Assembly: GCF_900169175.1 (NCBI RefSeq)
Contig: NZ_FXZM01000004.1
Span: 1 to 64,000 of the forward strand
Reading direction: 5' to 3'
From: Brevibacterium jeotgali
Lineage (GTDB): Bacteria > Actinomycetota > Actinomycetes > Actinomycetales > Brevibacteriaceae
Length of the DNA: 64,000 nucleotides
In this document: positions 14,020 to 23,277 of the stretch, piece after piece
Position numbering within the stretch: position 1 is the stretch's first letter
Layout of the letters: each line of letters opens with the position of its first letter
Notes under the pieces: generated by a model
Database searches by the model: none
What the model saw: the letters and a program-made list of their open reading frames with translations, nothing else
What the model was told of the DNA's origin: nothing
Made by a program: the position numbers and the translations under genes

Positions 14020-16791
14020 ATGCGTCACGAAATCGGAGAAGCAGCAGGGACGCAGCATCGTGCGCTCGCACCACTGAGGCTGCAGGACGGGCGGGTCCCC
14101 CGGCGCAGGCTCCTGCGCAGGCTGGATCGCCTCACGCCGCTCACCCAGGTGAGCGCCCCACCCGGCACTGGTCGGACCACGCTGCTGGCGGACTGGGCGC
14201 TGCATCGGATGGAGCGCGGTGACCTCGTCCTGTGGGTGAGCGCCCATCCCGGACTGAACGGGCGCGACGTGTTCGCGCAGCACATCGCAGACCTGGTCAG
14301 GGCTGCGGACCCCGTGGAGCAGATCCACGGTCCGGACGCGCTCGCGCAGCTGTGCGCCGCACGTCCGGACACGCGCGTGATCGTGGTGGTCGATGACTCC
14401 CAGCACCTCACGGACCCCTCGCTGCGCGCATGGATGGGCGACCTCTGCAGGAGCACCCCCACCCTGCACCTCGTCGGGGCGTCGGACGAGATCCGGGCGG
14501 TGCAGCCGGACCACCTCAGCACACAGATGGAGATCTCCGTGCTCACGGGCCGGGATCTCATGGTCACGGCGGACGAGGCCCCCGCCTTCACCAGTGCCTG
14601 GGGCCATGAGGTCACGGACGACGCGACGGAGGACCTCGTGGTCGCGACGGGCGGCTGGCTCGGCGTCATGCGGGCCGTGCTCGATGACGACCGCTCGGGC
14701 GGCGTGCCCTCACCCGGTGACGCGGCCCGCGTGGTGCGCAGGTTCCGTGCGTCGCTTCCGACATCCGCCGCCACCACCGCACTGTTCACCGCGGCGGGCG
14801 CTGTCTCACTGCTGGGCCGCGTGACCTCGGACGTCCTCGAGCACCTCGAGCGCACGCTGCCGGCACTCTGGCGGGAGATCGGTGCGGACACTGTCTCTCC
14901 CGTCGCCGAGGCCCTGGCTGATTCCGGACTCCTCCGCACCGAGGACGGGGAGACGGTGGATGTCTGCGATCGCGTGGCAGGCCCGGGTGCGGCCCCCGGC
15001 GCAGGCACTCCCGTCGCGGTTCCGGCGATTCTGCGCCTCGCGCTCGCCCATGACTTCATGACTGCACACCCGGACGAGGCACGGCTGCTCCACGCGGAGA
15101 CGGCGGCGTACCTCGAGGGAACGGGCTGCCCCGCGGACCTGATCCGCAGCGCGTTCCACGCACGCAGTGCGGAGGACTGGGGGCGGCTCGCACGTCTCGC
15201 CGCCCGGTATGGCTGGTGGTTCGGCGCCCGGTACGGAGCGGAGACGGTGGACGCGTTCGGAAGCGTCCCGGACGACGCGGTCCGGACACGACCGGTGCTC
15301 GCCATCACCCGAGCGCTCGCCCACGCGCTGCCCGCTGCGACGATCGAACCGGAGCCGCGCTCGCCGATGGTGCAGCGCGTCTTCGCCCGAACAGGGGAGT
15401 CGCCGGTGCAGCAGGCGCTCGCGACGACCGATCCCGACGAGCGCGCATTCCTCGTGATCGCCGCGGTGAATGGCCTGCGCCAGCGGGGCGACGTCGCGAC
15501 TGCTCTGCGGGTGAGCGAGGAGCTGCGTCGCACCATGACCAGGCGCTGGAACGAGGTGAGTGCGCTCAACCGGTCGTTCTACTACCTGCAGGCCGGGCTC
15601 GCCGCTGTGGAATCGGGGGATCTCCCGCGCGCCGTGCGCCGTTTCACCCGGGCCTATGAGGAGAGCAGCGGAGCCCCGTCGCAGTTCGTCGCGTGCTCCG
15701 CCGCCGCGCACAACGCTCTCATCCTCGCGTTCGAGGGACGCCGCGACGTCGCCCTCCGCTGGGCGCGACGGGCGGAGGAGGGATCGGCGGACGAGCCGTG
15801 GATCCGGCAGGTGGTGCACGCCCCCGCGCAGTTGGCGCACGCCTATGCCGCACTCGATGTCTCCGACACTGCGGCGGCGGCTGATCTGCTCCAGGAGGCC
15901 GGAGCGCTCGAAGACTTCCTGGAAGCCTGGCCCCTGAAGCTCGACGTGCATGCCCGATTCGGGCTCGCCGTCGGCACACCCGTCGCGACCCTCGACGACA
16001 TCGAGCGCGCGGCGGCCACCCATCGTGCGGACCGCCCCGCGAGCGCTCTCGCCGCCGCACTCGTCACCGCCGCCCGCTGCACGCTCCTCATCGCGGACGG
16101 GGAGCTCACCCGGGCGAAGCGCCTCATCGACCGGACCCTGGAGCCGGCGGCGGAGCCGGAGCCGGTGCCTGCCGGCGAGGAGGGGCCTGCGGCTGCGGGT
16201 GCCGAGGTGCCGGCCGTGGTCCGCAGTGCGCTCGCGGAAGCGCAGGCCCGACTGTGGTTGACGGCGGGCAGGTGCACCCAGGCGCGTCACGTCGTCTCGT
16301 CGGCGCTGTCGCAGGCGCCGACCCGACGGCAGGTGGTCAGGCTGCTCGTCATCGACGCCGCTGCCGCGCACCTGCTGGGGGAGACGGCCGACGCCCGCCG
16401 CAGCATCGGACGCGTGGTGTCGATGACCGTGCCGGCGGAGCTCGCGACGGCGATGCGGGTGCTCCCTGTGGACGCGCGCTGGGAGATCCTCGACCTGCTC
16501 GAAGGCGCTCGGAGGGCCTTCCTGCCGGAGCGGCACGACCCGCTCCACTCCCTCCCGGGCATGTTCCCCGCCCACGCGCACCTCATCGAGCTGACGGAGC
16601 GTGAGGCGTCCGTCCTGCGGGACCTCGCCGACGGGGCGTCACTCGCAGAGATCGCGCGCGCGGACGTCCTCTCCGTCAACACCGTGAAGAAGCAGGCGGT
16701 GAGTCTGTACCGGAAGCTCGGGGCGGACACGCGAACCGCAGCCCTCCGCATCGCCTACGAGCAGGGTCTCCTCGGACACATCGAGCCGTAG
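14020..16791 (+). CDS. Large MalT-like LuxR-family regulator with altered P-loop
   Basis: A 923-residue regulator with the same plan as the one at 5932. The P-loop near residue 46 reads APPGTGRTT, so the invariant Walker A lysine is an arginine. A Walker B-like VIVVVDDSQHL lies near residue 127. The middle is a long Ala/Arg/Glu-rich helical repeat region. The C-terminal helix-turn-helix has LTEREASVLRDLADGASLAEIA followed by VLSVNTVKKQAVSLYRKLG, classic LuxR/GerE. It interrupts the exopolysaccharide genes between the initiation module and the flippase/polymerase gene, so local control of the locus is likely. The ribosome site is weak; ATG at 14020 is the first good start. If arginine blocks ATP hydrolysis, the protein may be locked in one state (inference). 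Confidence 0.83.
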   Translation: MRHEIGEAAGTQHRALAPLRLQDGRVPRRRLLRRLDRLTPLTQVSAPPGTGRTTLLADWALHRMERGDLVLWVSAHPGLNGRDVFAQHIADLVRAADPVEQIHGPDALAQLCAARPDTRVIVVVDDSQHLTDPSLRAWMGDLCRSTPTLHLVGASDEIRAVQPDHLSTQMEISVLTGRDLMVTADEAPAFTSAWGHEVTDDATEDLVVATGGWLGVMRAVLDDDRSGGVPSPGDAARVVRRFRASLPTSAATTALFTAAGAVSLLGRVTSDVLEHLERTLPALWREIGADTVSPVAEALADSGLLRTEDGETVDVCDRVAGPGAAPGAGTPVAVPAILRLALAHDFMTAHPDEARLLHAETAAYLEGTGCPADLIRSAFHARSAEDWGRLARLAARYGWWFGARYGAETVDAFGSVPDDAVRTRPVLAITRALAHALPAATIEPEPRSPMVQRVFARTGESPVQQALATTDPDERAFLVIAAVNGLRQRGDVATALRVSEELRRTMTRRWNEVSALNRSFYYLQAGLAAVESGDLPRAVRRFTRAYEESSGAPSQFVACSAAAHNALILAFEGRRDVALRWARRAEEGSADEPWIRQVVHAPAQLAHAYAALDVSDTAAAADLLQEAGALEDFLEAWPLKLDVHARFGLAVGTPVATLDDIERAAATHRADRPASALAAALVTAARCTLLIADGELTRAKRLIDRTLEPAAEPEPVPAGEEGPAAAGAEVPAVVRSALAEAQARLWLTAGRCTQARHVVSSALSQAPTRRQVVRLLVIDAAAAHLLGETADARRSIGRVVSMTVPAELATAMRVLPVDARWEILDLLEGARRAFLPERHDPLHSLPGMFPAHAHLIELTEREASVLRDLADGASLAEIARADVLSVNTVKKQAVSLYRKLGADTRTAALRIAYEQGLLGHIEP

Positions 16792-16795
16792 GAAG

Positions 16796-16845
16796 GGCTC
16801 CCGGGCGGCGTCGGCTCGGCGGCGACGGCTCGGGATGCGGGAGCC
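16796..16845 (+). terminator. Weak hairpin after the second LuxR regulator
   Basis: GGCTCCCG at 16796-16803 pairs with CGGGAGCC at 16838-16845, enclosing a GC-rich 34-nt loop. The stem is short, so read-through is likely. The rest of the 281-nt gap to 17072 has no gene; GGAGG at 17062-17066 belongs to the next start. Confidence 0.4.
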
Positions 16846-17072
16846 GCGTGAGGCGGCCCGTCTGCGATGACGGTGTCTGCGGGTCGCCGCACAGTGCCTG
16901 CGGGACTCCGCGCGGGCCTCGCGCACGCGGACCATTCCGCCCGCTGCCTGCCTAGCATCAGTCCCATGCTCCGTGCCCGCCCTCACTCCGAGGGCCTCTC
17001 CCGAGGCGCTTCGCCCGAAGCTCCTCCCACGAGGCGAACGGGTCCTGATCGGAGCCGATGCGGAGGACGGAC

Positions 17073-19949
17073 ATGCCGAGGAGCCCCGGGACACGCCCCA
17101 TGTATCGGGTCGCCGCACTGCTGCTGAGCGCCAGTGCGATCCGGTATGCGGGTCAGCTCGTCCTGCTGGTCCTCATCGCCCGCTCCACGAGTGTGGCCGG
17201 GGTGGGCACATACACGGTCGCCCTCGCAGTCTGCGCACCCGTCTACATCCTCGCGGGGTTCGGCATCCGGACCGTCCGCCTCACACTGCGTCGCGAGGTC
17301 CCGACCCGGACGTACGAGCGCTTCCTCCTCAGCTCGGTCGCGTCCGCGGGTGCTCTGATCGTCGTCATCGGCCTGTTCCTCCCGACGCAGATCAGCGTCG
17401 TCATCCTCCTCATCGCCCTCGTCCGCACGGGCGAGACGTTCATGGAGCTCTACGGGGCGATGCTGCAGCGGGCCGGGCGCCCGGGCGCGATCGTCGCGGT
17501 CATCGGCACCGGAACCTTACTGCAGGTGGCGTCCGTGGCCGTGATCTTCGCGATGGGCGGAGGGCTCGTCACGGCCCTCGCCTGCTCCGCCGCTGGGTAC
17601 CTGGTGGTGCTGCTGGCCGCGTCGCGTCCGCTCGCCCTGTCCGCGACGCGGACGTCCGCCGAGGTCGCCACCCGCGTCGTCGCGGGACCCACCGCCGAGG
17701 CCGCGTCCCGGGCCGCCGACGGCTCCTCGACCGCCCCCGGCCCTCGCGGCGGCGCCCTGCTGACGACTGACCCCGGCACGGACTGGCGGGTCCTCTTCGC
17801 GGCAGGTCTGCCGACGGGGATCGCGATCGGCATGATCACGCTCCTGTCGACCGTGCCGCAGTACCTGCTGGGCTGGGTCAGCGGCGTCGAGGATGCAGGC
17901 CGCTTCGCGGTCCTCCTCTACGTCGTCGTCGCCGTCGAAGTGCTCCTCCACGCCCTTGCCCAGTCGTGGATCCCCCAGGCTCGTCGACTGCTCGACCACG
18001 CACAGCTCACTCCGACGACCGTCGCGCGGACGGCGCTGCGGTGGACACTCCTCGCGGGAGTGCCGGGGCTCGCGGGCCTCGGCGCCGCCGCGCTCCTGCT
18101 GCCGCGCGTGCTGGGACCGGAGTTCGCGATCACACCGGTCCTCGCCCTGCCGCTCGCCTGCACCGTGCTGCTGGTGCCGGCGTCGTTCGCGGCGGACACC
18201 GCGGTCGTCGTCCGCAACAGGTACGCGCTGTCGCTGACCGTGAGCGTGCTCGCGCTGATCGTCGGGGTGGTGGCGGGCACGGCGCTCGTGGCACTCGGCG
18301 TCTTCGACCTGTCCACCGCGCTGTGGACGTTCGCGGCGACGATGGCTGTCCGCGCCGCGGCCGGATTCGCCGCCGTCGCGGTGTCGGATCCGCGGCGGCG
18401 CGTGCGCGTCCCCCGGACGCCGCCCCTCCCTCCTGCGTCACCCGTCCGCCGGCGCCGGATCTTCGGGGTCGCACGCCGCACCGGGGGCACACGCCGCACC
18501 TGGACCCTTCCCGCACAGCAGCTGCTCACCCTCAGGCGCGTCTGGCCCGCGCTGCCGATCGCCGTCGCAGTGATGGCCGTCGTCGCCGCGGGCCCCCGCT
18601 GGGCGCTGGGTGCGGCAGGCGCCGTGCTGCTGGTCGTCGTGCTCACCGTGCTCCGGATCGGCGTCCCCACCCTCCTGGTCACGACGGTGCCGCTCGCCTT
18701 CTACGTCGCCGTGGGCGGAACGCTCGTGAACCTCGCAGTGAGCGACGTGTTCCTCCTGCTCCTGTTCGTCCGCATCCTCGTCGACCCGGAGACGGCCCGC
18801 GCCTTCGCCGATGTGAGCGGTTGGGTCCGCACGGCCCTCAGTCTCCTCGCGCTGCTGCTCGCCCTCACGGCGGGAACGATCTTCGTCCGATCTGCGGCGG
18901 GCGCCCCCGAGGACTGGACCGCCTTCCTCGCGGACGCGGTGAAGCTCGTCGTCGTCATCGGCTACTTCGTCGTCTGCGTCGTCGTGTTCCGCGACCTGGT
19001 GCTGCGCGGCGACCTGCGCATCCTCACGGTGTGGGCACGGACCGCCGCAGCCGTGGGTGCGCTGGGTGCGGCGGGCGCTCTGCTCTTCGCCGCCGGTGTC
19101 GAGACGGGACTGACGATGGACTTCCGTGCGACCGGGACGTTCGAGGATCCCAACGCGTTCGCCACGTACCTCATCATGTCCATCCCACTCGCTCTGCTCG
19201 CCCGCCACGTCGCGGGACGGCGACTGCTGAGCTGGCATCAGGCGCCGATCCTCGCGGGCATCATCGCCTCGTTCTCACGCGGGGCGCTCGTCGGCCTCGC
19301 AGCGGTCCTGGTCGTCCTGTGCTTCTTCGCATTCCGCGACCCCGCGCTGCGTGCGCTGCGGGTCGTCGCGCTGCTGGCGCTCGGCGTGGCCGCAGTGTTC
19401 GTGCTCGACGGCGCGGCGAGCACCGTCTTCGAAGGCAGCCGGGGAGTCGGCTTCGGCGAGGACGTGCGCTTCCGCCTCTGGGCCGCCGCCGTCGACGTCT
19501 GGCTCCACGCCCCGCTGATGGGGGTCGGCCTGGGCCAGTTCATCGTGAGCTCCGAGGACGTCCTGGGCTCATCTGGCGGGGTGCTCGCCCACAACACCTA
19601 CCTGTCGATCCTCGCCGAGGGCGGTGCCGTCGGCGCCATGGTCTACCTCGCGATCCCGATCGCGGCCGTCGCGGCACTGCTGCGGCGGGGCGACACCGTC
19701 GCTCGGCTCCTGCTGGCCTCCGGAGTGGGAGGCGCGGTCATGGCAGTGAGCCTGAATCTCCAGAACTTCCGCCCGATCTGGCTCTTCCTCGCACTCGCGG
19801 TCGCCTGGACGGCCGTCCCGCGCGAGCGGGACCCGTCTGCGGGCGGCGACGACCGCCTCGGGCGCGGGCTCCTCCACCCCGATCGCCTCCGCAGCCGGAC
19901 CACCACGCACACCCGCACCTACGCACGAACGGAAGAATCATGGATCTGA
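17073..19949 (+). CDS. Flippase-polymerase fusion: Wzx-like plus O-antigen ligase/Wzy-like membrane protein
   Basis: A single uninterrupted 958-residue membrane protein with two transporter-size halves. Residues about 10-430 form a MOP/Wzx-like lipid-linked oligosaccharide flippase with about 12 helices; segments such as GVGTYTVALAVCAPVYILAGFG and the later GRFAVLLYVVVAVEVLLHAL fit that family. A basic, Pro-rich cytoplasmic linker spans about 435-485. Residues about 490-905 are a polytopic O-antigen polymerase/ligase (Wzy_C-like) half, with FEDPNAFATYL near 689, SFSRGALVGLA, GVGLGQF and the conserved AHNTYLSILAEGG near 840. Normally these are separate proteins. ATG at 17073 follows GGAGG by 6 nt; an ATG at 17058 is possible. 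The end overlaps the kinase gene by 10 bases. It should export and polymerise the repeat units begun by the upstream module. Confidence 0.85.
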   Translation: MPRSPGTRPMYRVAALLLSASAIRYAGQLVLLVLIARSTSVAGVGTYTVALAVCAPVYILAGFGIRTVRLTLRREVPTRTYERFLLSSVASAGALIVVIGLFLPTQISVVILLIALVRTGETFMELYGAMLQRAGRPGAIVAVIGTGTLLQVASVAVIFAMGGGLVTALACSAAGYLVVLLAASRPLALSATRTSAEVATRVVAGPTAEAASRAADGSSTAPGPRGGALLTTDPGTDWRVLFAAGLPTGIAIGMITLLSTVPQYLLGWVSGVEDAGRFAVLLYVVVAVEVLLHALAQSWIPQARRLLDHAQLTPTTVARTALRWTLLAGVPGLAGLGAAALLLPRVLGPEFAITPVLALPLACTVLLVPASFAADTAVVVRNRYALSLTVSVLALIVGVVAGTALVALGVFDLSTALWTFAATMAVRAAAGFAAVAVSDPRRRVRVPRTPPLPPASPVRRRRIFGVARRTGGTRRTWTLPAQQLLTLRRVWPALPIAVAVMAVVAAGPRWALGAAGAVLLVVVLTVLRIGVPTLLVTTVPLAFYVAVGGTLVNLAVSDVFLLLLFVRILVDPETARAFADVSGWVRTALSLLALLLALTAGTIFVRSAAGAPEDWTAFLADAVKLVVVIGYFVVCVVVFRDLVLRGDLRILTVWARTAAAVGALGAAGALLFAAGVETGLTMDFRATGTFEDPNAFATYLIMSIPLALLARHVAGRRLLSWHQAPILAGIIASFSRGALVGLAAVLVVLCFFAFRDPALRALRVVALLALGVAAVFVLDGAASTVFEGSRGVGFGEDVRFRLWAAAVDVWLHAPLMGVGLGQFIVSSEDVLGSSGGVLAHNTYLSILAEGGAVGAMVYLAIPIAAVAALLRRGDTVARLLLASGVGGAVMAVSLNLQNFRPIWLFLALAVAWTAVPRERDPSAGGDDRLGRGLLHPDRLRSRTTTHTRTYARTEESWI

Positions 19950-21553
19950 AGACCTACCTTCGAGTCCTCCGACAGCACGTCGCGCTCATCATCGCGGCTG
20001 CGGTCGTCGGGGCGCTGGGCGGGCTGGGCGTGGGGCTCCTCACCCCGACGACGTACACCGCGCAGACGCAGCTCTTCGTGTCGATCGTGAACTCAGGATC
20101 CGCGACGGACCTCCAGCAGGGCTCCACGTTCACGCAGGAGCGCATGCAGACGTACGTCGACATGGCCGACAGCCGCGCGGTGCTGGGTCCGGTCGTCGAC
20201 GACCTCGGCCTGGACGAGACGTCCGTCGACCTGGCCGAACGGGTGCAGGCGACCTCCGACCCGAACACCGTGCTCATCGGCATCGCCGTGACCGACGAGT
20301 CGCCACGAGCGGCGGCCCGCATCGCGGAGGCGGTCGCCACGAGCCTCGTCGACGTCGTCACGACGCTCGAGAACCCCGACGGCGAGGGCGCCTCCCCCGT
20401 GCTCCTCTCCGTCGCCGAGGCCGCAGAGCCGCCCGTGGAGCCCAGCAGCCTGACGCTGTGGACCGACACCCTCCTGGGCCTGCTCGTCGGCGTCGTGTTC
20501 GGAGTGGGAGCGGCACTGCTGCGCTCCGCGCTCGACACCCGGCTGAGGGGCAAGGAGACACTGCGGCGCGTCACCCGGGCACCCGTCCTCACGGCGGTGC
20601 CGGCGGACGCGTCGACCGCGCGCACACCACTCGTCACGGACCTGCCGGTCCACAGCCCGCGGGGAGAGGCATTCCGGCGGCTTCGGACCAACCTGCGGTA
20701 CGCGCAGGTCGGCGATGCGAGCACCTCGGTTCTCGTGACCTCGTCCGTCGCCGGTGAGGGGAAGACGACGACGAGCATCAACCTCGCGATCGTCATGGCC
20801 CAGGCGGGCAAACGGGTCGCACTGGTCGACGCTGACCTGCGCCGGCCGCGGATCGCGCATCGTCTGGGCCTGGAGAACGCCGCCGGGCTCACGACGGTGC
20901 TCGTGGGGTCCGCAGAGGCCTCTGAGGTGCTGCAGGCGTGGGGCGACGACGAGCTCTACGTCCTCACCGCGGGCGAGATCCCTCCCAACCCCACGGAGCT
21001 GCTGGAATCGCGGCAGATGAGCCGGCTCATCGCGGAGCTCACCGCGGAGTTCGACCTGGTGCTCATCGACGGTCCGCCGTTGCTGCCGGTCGCCGACGGC
21101 CTGGTGCTGTCGCAGCAGGTGGGGCGCGTCATCCTCGTCGCCGGTGTCGGTCAGGTGCGGGTGGGAGAAGTGCAGGAAGCGCTGGGCACCCTGTCCCTGG
21201 TCGATGCGAACCGGGTGGGGGTCGTGCTCAACAAGGTGCCCGCCTCGACCCTGGACGGCGGGTCGTACTCCCGGGCCTACGGCTCGTACCTCCTGCCGGA
21301 CGAGGGGAGCAGCGGTGTGCTGGCCGGCGACCCCGGTGGTGACAGCTGGAGTGAGGACGGGCGTGCGTACGGGCGTGAGCGCGGCGGCAGACGCGGGTCG
21401 TACAGGGGGACGGACGGCGGGTCGGACGGCGGATCGGATCGCGGGCCCGAGCGGGGCCCGGACCGCGGGCCCGAGCGCGGTCCTGACGACCGGCTCGACG
21501 GTCGTCTGAGCGAACATCTCGACACGGTGGAGATGAGAAGGGTCGGATCATGA
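19940..21553 (+). CDS. Wzz-type chain-length regulator fused to BY tyrosine kinase
   Basis: A 537-residue Gram-positive-style polysaccharide co-polymerase in one chain. The N-terminal Wzz domain has a first membrane helix (about 15-37) and a second near 175-195, with an outside loop between. The cytoplasmic kinase carries Walker A SSVAGEGKTTTS, Walker A-prime VALVDADLRRPR and Walker B FDLVLIDGPP, the BY-kinase signature. The tail has tyrosines at SYSRAYGSY and further Tyr residues in an Arg/Gly/Asp-rich low-complexity end built of RGPE/RGPD repeats (about 21430-21490), which could be autophosphorylated. Kinase cycling controls chain length and export, and the phosphatase at 22635 is the natural partner. 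It overlaps the genes on both sides. Confidence 0.9.
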   Translation: MDLKTYLRVLRQHVALIIAAAVVGALGGLGVGLLTPTTYTAQTQLFVSIVNSGSATDLQQGSTFTQERMQTYVDMADSRAVLGPVVDDLGLDETSVDLAERVQATSDPNTVLIGIAVTDESPRAAARIAEAVATSLVDVVTTLENPDGEGASPVLLSVAEAAEPPVEPSSLTLWTDTLLGLLVGVVFGVGAALLRSALDTRLRGKETLRRVTRAPVLTAVPADASTARTPLVTDLPVHSPRGEAFRRLRTNLRYAQVGDASTSVLVTSSVAGEGKTTTSINLAIVMAQAGKRVALVDADLRRPRIAHRLGLENAAGLTTVLVGSAEASEVLQAWGDDELYVLTAGEIPPNPTELLESRQMSRLIAELTAEFDLVLIDGPPLLPVADGLVLSQQVGRVILVAGVGQVRVGEVQEALGTLSLVDANRVGVVLNKVPASTLDGGSYSRAYGSYLLPDEGSSGVLAGDPGGDSWSEDGRAYGRERGGRRGSYRGTDGGSDGGSDRGPERGPDRGPERGPDDRLDGRLSEHLDTVEMRRVGS

Positions 21554-22638
21554 GAATCGGTCTGCTCACGAGTGTCGGGCCGATGCTCGATGCCTTCTTC
21601 CCGGAGATCGTGCAGGAGTGGGAGGCAGCGGGGCACACGGTGCTGACTGCGGCGGGGGACGGGGCGAAGGTCCTGTCCGGGACCGTCATCGAGGGGCTGA
21701 CCCGGCGCCCCGCCATCAGTGCCAGACGCGCACAGAGAGCGTTGAGGGCCTGGAGCGAGGAGGGACGGCTGGACGTCGTCGTGACGAATTCGGCGACTGC
21801 CTCAGCACTGGTGAGGACTGCGGGTCTGCGGATGCCGGTGGTCTACTTCTGCCACGGTCTCCACTGGAACAGACTGCGCACGCCGCAGGACCACCTGTGG
21901 CAGACCGTCGAACATCAGCTGCTGGCGCGGACCGCAGGCGTCCTCACCCTCAACTCCGACGACGAGGCGTGGTTCCGGCGCAGGATGCCGACGCATGCGG
22001 TGCATCGGCTGCGTCCCGGTGTGGGGCTGGACCTGGAGCAGTACCCGCGGACAGCGCTCCCGGCGGGACCGCTGAGCCTCGCGTGGATCGGCGAGCACTC
22101 GCGGCGGAAGCGTCCGTGGCTCGCCGTGGACGTGGCCGCCGGGCTGAGAGCCGCGGGCACCGACGCGACGCTCACTCTGGTGGGCGTGGGCAGTCTGCTG
22201 GAGCGCACGCGGTCAGAGGTCCGCCGCCGTGGTCTCGAGGACATCGTGCATGTGGTCGGATGGGCGGATGCCGCACAGACTCTGGCCGGCGCCCACGCCC
22301 TCATCCACACGGCGGCATGGGAGGGTCTGCCCCGCGTGATGCTCGAAGCGTTCGCCATGGGCCGCCGCACGTACGCGTTCGACGTCAAGGGCGTGCGGGA
22401 CTCGCCCGACGCGATCCTGCTGGAGGACGAGGACGTCGCGGGCATGGCGGACGCGGTCGCCGGGGACTGGGCGTCCGGACTGCTGCATCGTCCGGTGGAG
22501 GCGGATGCGGGTCATCTGTGCTCGAAGGAGGTGGCACAGGAGATCCTCGTGTTCCTGCGCGGAGCGATCGTGCCGGTGTCTGCGGGAGCGACGGAGGCCG
22601 CAGCCGGGTCTGATGAGGGTCGAGCGGAGGCGGCATGA
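21550..22638 (+). CDS. GT4-like glycosyltransferase
   Basis: A 362-residue GT-B glycosyltransferase that should add one sugar to the lipid-linked repeat unit on the inner face of the membrane. The N-terminal domain begins MRIGLLTSVGPMLDAFF. The C-terminal GT4 domain is recognisable from LAWIGEHSRRKRPWLAVD, LTLVGVGSLLERT and the acceptor/donor motif HTAAWEGLPRVMLEAFAMG, which contains the E-x7-E-like pair. It is the only obvious dedicated glycosyltransferase in the locus, so the repeat unit made here may be short or other enzymes are encoded elsewhere (inference). The start overlaps the kinase stop as ATGA, and the end overlaps the phosphatase start. Confidence 0.82.
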   Translation: MRIGLLTSVGPMLDAFFPEIVQEWEAAGHTVLTAAGDGAKVLSGTVIEGLTRRPAISARRAQRALRAWSEEGRLDVVVTNSATASALVRTAGLRMPVVYFCHGLHWNRLRTPQDHLWQTVEHQLLARTAGVLTLNSDDEAWFRRRMPTHAVHRLRPGVGLDLEQYPRTALPAGPLSLAWIGEHSRRKRPWLAVDVAAGLRAAGTDATLTLVGVGSLLERTRSEVRRRGLEDIVHVVGWADAAQTLAGAHALIHTAAWEGLPRVMLEAFAMGRRTYAFDVKGVRDSPDAILLEDEDVAGMADAVAGDWASGLLHRPVEADAGHLCSKEVAQEILVFLRGAIVPVSAGATEAAAGSDEGRAEAA

Positions 22639-23228
22639 GCGCCACCTGGGCTGTGCACGATGACCTGTTGGACGTCCTGGTCGTGTGCACGGGCAACGTG
22701 TGCCGCTCACCACTGGTCGAGCGGATGCTGCAGACGGGGTTCGACGCCGTCGTCCCGGGCGTCATCCGGGTGCACAGTGCGGGCACGCAGGCGCTCGTCG
22801 GATCGCCGACGACCCCGGAGATCGTCGGTCTGGCGGAGCGGATGAGGATCGACATGGGGGACTTCCGCGCGCAGCAGCTGCAGATGGCCCAGGTGCAGGA
22901 TGCCGATCTCGTGCTCGCGCTGGACCGCGGGCATCGGGCGACCGTCGTCGAACTGGTGCCGCAGGCGCTGCGGAAGACCTTCACGCTTCGGGAGCTGGCG
23001 CGGATCCTGCCGCAGGTGCCGGTGGAGCGCGGCGCCTGGCCGCAGGAGCGCTGGAGGTCGGCGGTCGTGTGGGCGGCGCGGCGACGGCGTGCGGTGGCGG
23101 GAGAGCCGGACGCCGACGACGTCGTCGATCCGTATCGCCGGCCGGACTCCGTCCTCTGGGAGATGGCGGGGCAGCTGGTGCCCGCGGCGGACACGCTCGT
23201 GCAGTGGGAGCGCCGCGCGGCGGGATGA
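22635..23228 (+). CDS. Low-molecular-weight protein tyrosine phosphatase (Wzb-like)
   Basis: A 197-residue cytoplasmic phosphatase. The signature CTGNVCRS places the nucleophile at Cys18 and the phosphate-binding Arg at residue 24. The general-acid Asp is probably in DPYRRPDSV near the C-terminus, the family's DPY motif. Wzb-type enzymes dephosphorylate the BY-kinase and are needed for its cycling, and this gene sits two genes after that kinase. It is longer than the 150-residue norm because of an Arg-rich insertion before the DPY motif. It starts inside the glycosyltransferase stop (ATGA). Confidence 0.88.
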   Translation: MSATWAVHDDLLDVLVVCTGNVCRSPLVERMLQTGFDAVVPGVIRVHSAGTQALVGSPTTPEIVGLAERMRIDMGDFRAQQLQMAQVQDADLVLALDRGHRATVVELVPQALRKTFTLRELARILPQVPVERGAWPQERWRSAVVWAARRRRAVAGEPDADDVVDPYRRPDSVLWEMAGQLVPAADTLVQWERRAAG

Positions 23229-23277
23229 GGACGGGCCGGAATATGCAGTGCGAGAAGAGAAGGAAGTGTTCGGTGTC

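Noticed and set aside
17966..19939. In-frame extension of the kinase gene far upstream, giving one 1195-codon frame
   Set aside because: The upstream part overlaps the flippase/polymerase gene in another frame and is Arg/Pro-rich. The Wzz domain starts exactly at ATG 19940.
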